Source: Pseudomonadota bacterium | GTDB taxonomy: Bacteria > Pseudomonadota > Alphaproteobacteria > Paracaedibacterales > CAITNM01 | Direction of reading: 5' to 3' | DNA length: 8,097 nt | NCBI GenBank assembly: GCA_026400695.1 | Contig: JAPLON010000065.1 | Span: 10,374-18,470, forward strand | In this document: piece by piece, positions 1 to 4,444 of the stretch | Layout of the letters: the number at the start of each line of letters is the position of its first letter | How positions within the stretch are numbered: the stretch's first letter is position 1 | Program-made: the position numbers and the translations under genes | The notes under the pieces: model-generated | Seen by the model: only the letters and a program-made list of their open reading frames with translations | What the model was told of the DNA's origin: nothing | The model's database searches: none

Positions 1-1
1 G

Positions 2-582
2 ATTGAACGTGCCATTCCAGGGTATTCGTTAAAAGAGTTTTTTCCAAATCGTGAAACTGAAGTCATTGCAATTGCGTGTGAAGCGATTAAAAAACTTCAC
101 AGCGTACCAATAATAAATCAAAACGGGTTTTAACTATCAACGATTGGCTTGCCGCCCTAGATAAACCATGCGAACAACTTGGCCAAAGTTTGATTAAAGC
201 AAGAACGTTGCGTGATGAATTACTAAACACTACCGATGCTCCCATTTTGCTGCATGGCGATTTACATCACGATAATATTTTAGCCCATGACAACAATTGG
301 AAAGTTATTGATCCGAAAGGTGTCATTGGTGAGCTTAGCTATGAGGTGGGATGTTTTATCAGAAACCCTTTGGACGATTTGCCGAGCCACTCTGATAGCT
401 TAAAAATTATAACGAACAGAATTAATGCGTTTTCTAAAAATTTAAATCTTGATCCAGATAGAATTGCAAAGTGGTGTTTTGTACAGGCCGTGCTTGCAAC
501 AGTGTGGTCTCTGGAAGATAATATCACTCCAACCAGCTTTAAACATTTAACAGACATTTTTGATGAGTTAGTATTTAAATAA
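2..582 (+). pseudogene. Streptomycin/hydroxyurea-type phosphotransferase, 5' partial and frameshifted
   Basis: The family (aminoglycoside 6-phosphotransferase / hydroxyurea phosphotransferase, APH_6_hur type) transfers phosphate from ATP to streptomycin-like or other small hydroxylated substrates in the cytoplasm. The 5' end lies outside the window. Bases 2-130 encode about 43 residues including ERAIPGYSLKEFF and IKKLHSVP, then reach TAA at 131-133. The protein resumes in another frame at 133 with TINDWLAALDKP and continues to TAA at 580-582. The catalytic loop HGDLHHDN (253-276) and the metal-binding IDPKGVIGE (from 307) are both intact, followed by the family's YEVGxFIRNP-like segment. The break fits loss of one base in the T-run at 128-131, so it is either a real recent mutation or a sequencing error. 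An internal TTG at 190 would yield only the C-terminal part, lacking the ATP-binding lobe. Family assignment is strong; substrate is unknown. Its last 111 bases recur at 1238-1348. Confidence 0.85.
493..564 (+). repeat. Direct repeat, copy 1 (72 bp, partner at 1259-1330)
   Basis: A 72-base block, matching the partner at 71 positions: 44 identical bases, one mismatch (537, C against A), then 27 identical bases. It lies inside the C-terminal coding region of the broken phosphotransferase. The distance between copies is 766 bases and the MazG-like gene lies between them, so recombination between copies would delete that gene. Confidence 0.9.
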
Positions 583-608
583 CTATGTAAAAGCCAGAAA
601 TCTCTAGC

Positions 609-1010
609 CTATTTTATTTCAGGATATTTGTCGGGATTACTCAAAAAATAATTAATATAATCATCATCCGAATTCAATTCAACAGACGCATTGTAAACTT
701 TTCCTTCAAAACCGCCATATTCATTTTTCTTTCTAATCCTTACTTTATCGACGTCTTCAAAAGATATATTATTTTCTTTTGCATAAGCAAGCATAACCTC
801 TAATACATCACCTAATTCCTCTGTCAGTTCTTCTTTATTTTTAGCACCAATAACTTCTTTAGCTTCTTCAAAAAGCTTATTTCGAAGACGCTCTAAGTAT
901 TCGTCTTGACCCATAACTCGTTCATTAGTCTGTACGCTTCTGTTTCTAAGGTAATTAGGTACTTTATCACGAATTAATTTATCAACTTTAAAACGTCTAT
1001 TATTGATCAT
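609..1010 (-). CDS. MazG-like nucleoside triphosphate pyrophosphohydrolase
   Basis: A 133-residue all-alpha NTP pyrophosphohydrolase of the MazG/phosphoribosyl-ATP pyrophosphohydrolase-like type. Such enzymes hydrolyse nucleoside triphosphates, often damaged or non-canonical ones, to monophosphate and pyrophosphate. The start shows the family signature KLIRDKVP (residues 11-18). The Mg-binding helices follow: EEAKE (E48, E49, E52), then ExxD (E65, D68) within ELTEELGDVLEVM. The YGGF near residue 98 matches the usual GGF of these small proteins. I chose the ATG at 1010 because AGGA lies six bases upstream; an in-frame GTG at 1022 adds four residues but would place that AGGA inside the gene. 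It is transcribed convergently to the broken phosphotransferase, 26 bases away, and diverges from the HAD gene. It appears intact and sits between two copies of phosphotransferase sequence. The true substrate cannot be read from the sequence. Confidence 0.85.
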   Translation of the reverse strand: MINNRRFKVDKLIRDKVPNYLRNRSVQTNERVMGQDEYLERLRNKLFEEAKEVIGAKNKEELTEELGDVLEVMLAYAKENNISFEDVDKVRIRKKNEYGGFEGKVYNASVELNSDDDYINYFLSNPDKYPEIK

Positions 1011-1042
1011 TTTTTTCCTCACGCTCTGGTTTATCTTGCTAA

Positions 1043-1183
1043 TGCTTTACAGAAAGGTTGCTACTCAATGGTCAGACTAAATATTCTTTGGATTTTCATA
1101 GTGCACTACATGTTTGCCATGAAATCATTGGAAACATCATTGCCAGATTAAAGGCTAAAAATCAAGGTGGGGGTACCTTGTAG
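1043..1183 (+). pseudogene. Unidentified C-terminal coding remnant
   Basis: An open frame of 46 codons runs from just after a TAA (1040-1042) to TAG at 1181-1183, with no ATG in frame. The translation looks protein-like, with an amphipathic helix-like stretch (SALHVCHEIIGNIIARLKAK, ending GGGTL). I do not recognise the family. It may be the tail of a decayed gene or a chance open frame, because a stop-free stretch of this length is not rare in AT-rich DNA. It lies directly upstream of the second phosphotransferase remnant in a region without intact genes, which favours debris. Confidence 0.25.
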
Positions 1184-1194
1184 CTTCAACGAGC

Positions 1195-1348
1195 ATCTTT
1201 ATCAATAGAGAATTGCTGAATGGCTCTGGTCCTAAAATGGTGCTTTGTGCAGACTGTTCTTGCAACAGTGTGGTCTCTGGAAGATAATATCACTCCAACC
1301 AGATTTAAACATTTAACAGACATTTTTGATAAACTAATGGTTGAATAG
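1195..1348 (+). pseudogene. C-terminal remnant of a second phosphotransferase copy
   Basis: Bases 1238-1348 align without gaps to the end of the phosphotransferase at 472-582, with 14 mismatches in 111 positions by hand count. Both read WCFVQxVLATVWSLEDN and end after a related HLTDIFDxL. The central 72 bases (1259-1330) differ at one position. Upstream the match decays: ATCTT, ATC, ATAG and AATTGC blocks at 1195-1217 correspond to 446-467 with small indels, and stop codons and an extra segment (around 1224-1237) break the frame. No HGDLHHDN catalytic loop remains, so no enzyme can be made. The stop (1346-1348) is 18 bases before the HAD gene start, suggesting the intact ancestor was co-transcribed with it. 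Copy-specific endings (DKLMVE against DELVFK) favour two paralogues over a very recent duplication. Confidence 0.8.
1259..1330 (+). repeat. Direct repeat, copy 2 (72 bp, partner at 493-564)
   Basis: Partner of the block at 493-564, in the same orientation and the same reading frame relative to the protein. Similarity falls off on both sides, more steeply upstream. Confidence 0.9.
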
Positions 1349-1366
1349 ATCTGAAAAGGCTTAAAT

Positions 1367-1921
1367 ATGAAATACAAGATCTTAATATGGGATAATGATG
1401 GCACAGTAACTGGTTCAAAAAATCCAAATGATGGCTCTGTTAATGCAAAAATTATTTTACCAAATGTTGAAAAAACAATGGGTAGTGCCGACTTTAATTT
1501 TATTATTTCAGGATTTAAGTCTCCTGAAAGCGAGTCTCAAAATTTTGATCCAGAAAAAATAACAGCAATATTTATTGATCTTATGAGTAAACTTCCAATC
1601 AATGCGGCTGCTTTTTCTCCTAGTATTGGAGGTGTTGCTTGTTACGTTGTGATTAAACGTTTTGACAATAGTATTTATATTAAAAAAGCTCACGAAGATC
1701 CCCGTTACAGAGAATTCATTGGTCAATTTAAAAAGCCTGGAATTGGAATGTTTATTGTAATAAAAGACATTGCTCAAAAAGAATTTGGTCAGACTGTTGA
1801 TAAAAACAATAGCGTTATGATTGGTGATACATGGCATGATGAAATAGCTGCAAAAGACTTCGGAATTTCTTTTGTTGATGCAAAAATGCTTCATGATTCG
1901 GAGTTGTATATATTATCTTAG
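1367..1921 (+). CDS. HAD-superfamily hydrolase (phosphatase-like)
   Basis: A 184-residue protein with all four HAD motifs. Motif I is WDNDGTV (nucleophile D9, general acid/base D11). Motif II is the serine in FIISGF (S48). Motif III is a lysine in QFKKPGIGMF (K122 or K123). Motif IV is IGDTWHDEIAAKDFGISF (D154, D158). Enzymes with this set normally hydrolyse phosphate esters through an aspartyl-phosphate. About 70 residues between motifs II and III could form a small cap; they do not resemble a cap I can name, and the zinc loop of histidinol phosphatases is absent. AAGG seven bases upstream of the ATG serves as ribosome binding site. The gene starts 18 bases after the phosphotransferase remnant, so it may have lost its original promoter or operon partner. 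The substrate is unknown. Confidence 0.8.
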   Translation: MKYKILIWDNDGTVTGSKNPNDGSVNAKIILPNVEKTMGSADFNFIISGFKSPESESQNFDPEKITAIFIDLMSKLPINAAAFSPSIGGVACYVVIKRFDNSIYIKKAHEDPRYREFIGQFKKPGIGMFIVIKDIAQKEFGQTVDKNNSVMIGDTWHDEIAAKDFGISFVDAKMLHDSELYILS

Positions 1922-1951
1922 CTAAATCATTTTCCGTAAAAATACTTTGAT

Positions 1952-1980
1952 TTTTCACGTGGACAATCTTTCGTTAAAAT
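1952..1980 (+). promoter_or_regulatory. Possible sigma-70-like promoter for the dksA-like gene
   Basis: TTTTCA (1952-1957, four of six matches to TTGACA) and TAAAAT (1975-1980, five of six to TATAAT) are separated by 17 bases in the gap before the dksA-like gene, about 40 bases ahead of its ATG. AT-rich DNA gives such matches easily, so this is tentative. Confidence 0.3.
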
Positions 1981-2019
1981 TTTAATTATACGTACATAAA
2001 CCAAACTGCCGAGTTAGTC

Positions 2020-2439
2020 ATGGCAACAATTTATCGCAAGGTCTTGGGGTACAATCCCTTAAAGGATTCAGTGTATATGTCTCCTAGGATGAGACGCTAT
2101 TTTCAAGACAGATTATATAATGAGTTGCAGAAAGTGCTTGAGGAAGAGCATTTGCTTTCTTTGTCATTTCCAGAAGATGCAAACCGCGAACCAGATTTTG
2201 TTGACCAAAGCACCATGGATTGCTTGCGTTTTAATCATCATATGTACCAGGAACATGAACAAAATCTTCGTCATGAAATACAGGCTGCGCTTCAAAGATT
2301 GGCAGACGGTAGGTTCGGGTACTGCGTCGCTACAGGAAAGCCTATAGGTATTCAAAGGCTTACCGCAACTCCTTACGCAATGTATTGTTTTGATGTGCAA
2401 GCAGAAAAAGAAGGTTACCGGCAAAGCAGCTGGGGGTAG
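2020..2439 (+). CDS. DksA-family RNA polymerase modulator lacking two zinc-finger cysteines
   Basis: A 139-residue DksA/TraR-family protein. DksA enters the RNA polymerase secondary channel and, with ppGpp, shifts transcription during starvation. After YMSPRMRRYFQ comes a helical coiled-coil region whose tip carries D59xxD62xS64, matching the D71/D74/A76 tip of E. coli DksA except for Ser in place of Ala. The C-terminal domain is recognisable (FGYC...GKPIGIQRL.ATPYA.YC) but the usual four-cysteine finger is reduced to C102-xx-T105 and C123-xx-V126. This resembles the zinc-independent DksA2 of Pseudomonas, where the same two positions are replaced. Whether a four-cysteine DksA exists elsewhere in the genome cannot be seen. 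A GAG seven bases before the ATG is a weak ribosome binding site. The stop lies three bases from that of ada on the other strand. Confidence 0.85.
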   Translation: MATIYRKVLGYNPLKDSVYMSPRMRRYFQDRLYNELQKVLEEEHLLSLSFPEDANREPDFVDQSTMDCLRFNHHMYQEHEQNLRHEIQAALQRLADGRFGYCVATGKPIGIQRLTATPYAMYCFDVQAEKEGYRQSSWG

Positions 2440-2442
2440 GGG

Positions 2443-3498
2443 CTATGCTTTCTGTTTCTCGTGATTAATTAGCCATTTTTTGCGAGAAATTCCTCCGCCA
2501 TAGCCACCTAGCTCACCATTGGTGTTGATGATGCGGTGGCAAGGGATAATAATAGCAAGTTGATTGGCACCGTTAGCATTGGCTACGGCTCTGTATGCGG
2601 TTGGTTTGCTGATTGCGGCTGCCTGGTCGCCGTAACTTCTTGTTGTGCCAAATGGAATACGCATAAGTTCTTCCCAAACAAGTTTTTGAAAAGGGCTTCC
2701 CATAAGGAGGATTGGCGTTTTGAAGTTTTTCAATTTGCCCTCAAAGTACAGTTTGAGTTCTATTTCAATTGATTTAATGGGGTCAGTAATACCTGGAATG
2801 ATGGCAGATTTGGTTTTTATGCGAAGTCGCTCTATTTCACGCTCTAGGCCACGTCGCTCAACAAATTCTAATAAATACAAAGCCTCATCATCAGCAATTG
2901 CAAGCATAGGGCCAAGGGGGGAATCTAACCAAGATGCTTTTAGAACATTATGATGATTCCTAAAATTAGTAGGTGCGGCTCCCATGATTTTGGAAAAGGC
3001 ATCCCTGAAGCCACTGCTTGATTCATAACCTGTTTCTAATTGCGCATCAGTCACTGTTTTTCCTTCTCTAATTTGTTTCATTGCAATCCCCATACGTCGT
3101 GCTCGGGCATATTCTACAAATGTCATATCAAATCTTTTTTTAAATTGGCGACGTGCTGTTGATGCATCTACACATAATTCATCAAAATCACGTGTCTTCC
3201 AGCGTTTCTCAGGATTGGCTTCAACAGCATCAACAAGTATACGTACCAAATCTGAAACATGATTGGGATGAGACAGAGGACGACAGCGCAGGCAGGGCCT
3301 AAACGAAGCAAGTAATGCCTCTTCAGCTGTTTGATAGAATTCACAATTTTCAAACTTTGGCTTTCGCGCGGGGCACGTTGGGCGGCAAAACACTCCCGTT
3401 GTTTTAACGCCTACGTAAAATACACCTTCATATTCAGCATTCTTATTGAGTAGTGCCTTGTAAAATTCTTGTGTTATCTCATTTGTTAACATTTTCAT
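2443..3498 (-). CDS. ada: Bifunctional Ada: methyl-DNA repair protein and AraC-type activator
   Basis: A complete 351-residue Ada. It removes methyl groups irreversibly from methylphosphotriesters (N-domain) and O6-methylguanine (C-domain), and when methylated at the N-domain activates alkylation-response genes. From the ATG at 3498, the N-domain zinc cysteines are C38, C42, C69 and C72, the same positions as in E. coli Ada, with the FCRPTCPARKP signature. An AraC-type helix-turn-helix domain spans about residues 80-182. The methyltransferase domain ends with PCHRII (acceptor C320; E. coli C321), followed by GGYGGG. An in-frame GTG at 3507 and an ATG at 3492 are alternatives; the ATG at 3498 gives the best match in cysteine numbering. 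The stop is three bases from that of the dksA-like gene. A candidate operator-like palindrome lies upstream, fitting possible self-regulation as in E. coli. Confidence 0.95.
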   Translation of the reverse strand: MKMLTNEITQEFYKALLNKNAEYEGVFYVGVKTTGVFCRPTCPARKPKFENCEFYQTAEEALLASFRPCLRCRPLSHPNHVSDLVRILVDAVEANPEKRWKTRDFDELCVDASTARRQFKKRFDMTFVEYARARRMGIAMKQIREGKTVTDAQLETGYESSSGFRDAFSKIMGAAPTNFRNHHNVLKASWLDSPLGPMLAIADDEALYLLEFVERRGLEREIERLRIKTKSAIIPGITDPIKSIEIELKLYFEGKLKNFKTPILLMGSPFQKLVWEELMRIPFGTTRSYGDQAAAISKPTAYRAVANANGANQLAIIIPCHRIINTNGELGGYGGGISRKKWLINHEKQKA

Positions 3499-3530
3499 CC
3501 GATTCACCAGAAGCTCAACAGCTTTGATAT

Positions 3531-3536
3531 ATCATA
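3531..3536 (-). promoter_or_regulatory. Possible -10 element of the ada promoter
   Basis: On the minus strand this reads TATGAT, five of six matches to TATAAT, about 33 bases ahead of the ada ATG. No good -35 hexamer is found at 16-19 bases upstream. A weak -35 would suit a promoter needing activation by methylated Ada, but that is inference. Confidence 0.3.
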
Positions 3537-3538
3537 AT

Positions 3539-3552
3539 GATTTTTAAAAATC
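3539..3552. promoter_or_regulatory. 14-bp perfect palindrome upstream of ada
   Basis: GATTTTTAAAAATC is its own reverse complement. It lies directly upstream of the candidate -10 of ada, where an activator or repressor could bind. AT-only palindromes arise often in AT-rich DNA, so function is unproven. Confidence 0.35.
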
Positions 3553-3561
3553 CTACGACCG

Positions 3562-3580
3562 AAAATCAGGCATTGATTTT
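3562..3580. terminator. Weak hairpin between the M50 gene and ada
   Basis: AAAATCA and TGATTTT form a seven-base stem around a five-base loop. On the plus strand it runs into a T-rich stretch (3577-3583), but no plus-strand gene ends here; on the minus strand, where the M50 gene ends at 3612, the T-tract is only four bases and part of the stem. It is a poor terminator candidate. Confidence 0.2.
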
Positions 3581-3611
3581 TTTATTAAGAAATCACTATG
3601 TCAATTCCAGA

Positions 3612-4211
3612 CTAAATCAACATATTCACAAAATCTAAAATTGTGTTTGCAATACCAAAAATAAGTTTGTGAATTGGACCGCTGAATATCATTAAGGTAC
3701 TTATCACAATTACTAAGCCAAATCGTTCAAAGAAATAAAACAATTTATGATTCTGCGGCAAAAAGCAGGTGATCATTCGTCCGCCATCAAGAGGTAAAAT
3801 TGGCAATAAATTAAAGGCAGCCAAAATCACGTTAATCTGTATAGCTGCATTTGCTACCTCAAGGTTAAAAATTCCTATTTTCCACAGAATACTTGCGGTA
3901 AGGGCTAAAAGTATGTTCATTAAGGGGCCTGCAAATGCTACGCAAAACACGCCAAATCGTTGCGGCCTAAGGTTCATAAAATTTACTGGTACAGGTTTTG
4001 CCCAACCAATTAAAAACGGGGCGCCTGTGAAAAACAATAAAAAAGGTAAAATTATTGAACCCATGGGGTCAATATGCTTAATTGGATTCAAGCTTAAACG
4101 ACCTGCATATTGAGCAGTGCGATCACCAAAAATATAGGCCATTAAACCATGGCTAAGCTCGTGAAGCACAATAGCTAACGCTAAACACGTTATTTTTAGT
4201 AAAATTTCCAT
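3612..4211 (-). CDS. M50-family membrane metalloprotease (site-2 protease type)
   Basis: A 199-residue, strongly hydrophobic protein of the compact site-2-protease group without a PDZ domain, so distinct from RseP. These zinc proteases cut substrates within the membrane. The zinc-binding motif HELSH (H17, E18, H21) lies in the first membrane helix. The third ligand is D142 in the NLLPILPLDGGR segment (residues 134-145). The family's AGPLMN motif is at 94-99. Hydrophobic segments fall at roughly 1-28, 50-70, 88-112, 122-147 and 162-185. The start is supported by GAG in GAGAAATT just upstream. It is transcribed divergently from nrdJ, with 233 bases between, and 113 bases ahead of ada on the same strand. 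Its substrate is unknown; a link with nrdJ or ada cannot be claimed. Confidence 0.9.
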   Translation of the reverse strand: MEILLKITCLALAIVLHELSHGLMAYIFGDRTAQYAGRLSLNPIKHIDPMGSIILPFLLFFTGAPFLIGWAKPVPVNFMNLRPQRFGVFCVAFAGPLMNILLALTASILWKIGIFNLEVANAAIQINVILAAFNLLPILPLDGGRMITCFLPQNHKLFYFFERFGLVIVISTLMIFSGPIHKLIFGIANTILDFVNMLI

Positions 4212-4237
4212 AATTTCTCGTTATTTGGTGTTAAAGA

Positions 4238-4266
4238 TTGACAATGTGTATCATTATTACCATATC
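4238..4266 (+). promoter_or_regulatory. Candidate promoter in the M50-nrdJ divergent region
   Basis: A perfect TTGACA (4238-4243) lies 17 bases before CATATC (4261-4266), which matches TATAAT at only three of six positions. It points towards nrdJ but would give a leader of about 170 bases. A second, closer possibility is TTGCAT (4397-4402) and TAATAT (4421-4426), 18 bases apart. Neither is strong. Confidence 0.3.
4240..4258. promoter_or_regulatory. Fur-box-like sequence
   Basis: GACAATGTGTATCATTATT matches the classical 19-base Fur box at 14 positions by hand count, with the mismatches mainly in the centre. It overlaps the TTGACA element and lies 29-47 bases upstream of the M50 start, so a bound regulator could affect either gene. 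Iron control of ribonucleotide reductase genes is known elsewhere (E. coli nrdHIEF), but here it is inference. Confidence 0.3.
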
Positions 4267-4293
4267 AAGTTTGCTTACACATCTTTTTTATGA

Positions 4294-4310
4294 ATTTCAA
4301 GACTTGAAAT
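4294..4310. promoter_or_regulatory. 17-nt perfect palindrome, possible operator
   Basis: ATTTCAAGACTTGAAAT has two perfect 8-base inverted arms around a single central A. It lies between the divergent M50 gene and nrdJ, 135 bases before the nrdJ ATG. The form is typical of a site for a dimeric repressor; I do not recognise the regulator. Confidence 0.45.
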
Positions 4311-4342
4311 ACAACTTTTTTTGCATATTAATAAGAACACCA

Positions 4343-4354
4343 TCTGATATCAGA
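4343..4354. promoter_or_regulatory. 12-bp perfect palindrome
   Basis: TCTGATATCAGA is its own reverse complement, 32 bases to the right of the 17-nt palindrome and 90 bases before the nrdJ start. It shares no clear half-site with the first palindrome. It may be an operator or chance. Confidence 0.3.
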
Positions 4355-4435
4355 AATGTACCTCATTCTTAAGCTTTTGCCAAAGAATTGTACTTTTTGC
4401 ATCATTTTGTGTGTGCATCTTAATATTTAAGCAGT

Positions 4436-4439
4436 GAGG
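4436..4439 (+). promoter_or_regulatory. nrdJ ribosome binding site
   Basis: GAGG, within AGTGAGGT, lies five bases before the ATG at 4445 and is the best Shine-Dalgarno match in the window. It fixes the nrdJ start. Confidence 0.75.
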
Positions 4440-4444
4440 TTTCA

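Noticed and set aside
339..557. Minus-strand open frame opposite the phosphotransferase tail, with a similar one at 1186-1404
   Set aside because: Both are antisense shadows of the duplicated phosphotransferase sequence, and their similarity reflects that repeat.
583..608. Terminator between the convergent phosphotransferase and MazG-like genes
   Set aside because: Only short imperfect pairing (TAAAA with TTTTA) is visible in and around the 26-base gap; no convincing stem.
1508..1894. 128-codon minus-strand open frame inside the HAD gene
   Set aside because: The opposite frame carries all four HAD motifs; this frame has low-complexity, AT-driven composition and no recognisable domain.
3499..3507. 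GTG start for ada three codons upstream
   Set aside because: The ATG at 3498 places all four zinc cysteines at the same numbers as in E. coli Ada; the GTG adds nothing conserved. It is not excluded.
3769..4113. 114-codon plus-strand open frame opposite the M50 gene
   Set aside because: The minus strand encodes HELSH and the LDGGR zinc site; the plus frame shows no family features.
4212..4444. Possible cobalamin riboswitch ahead of the B12-dependent nrdJ
   Set aside because: No B12-box-like GCC-ACTG element or long structured leader could be found; the region is AT-rich and short. Cobalamin riboswitches more often control B12-independent alternatives.
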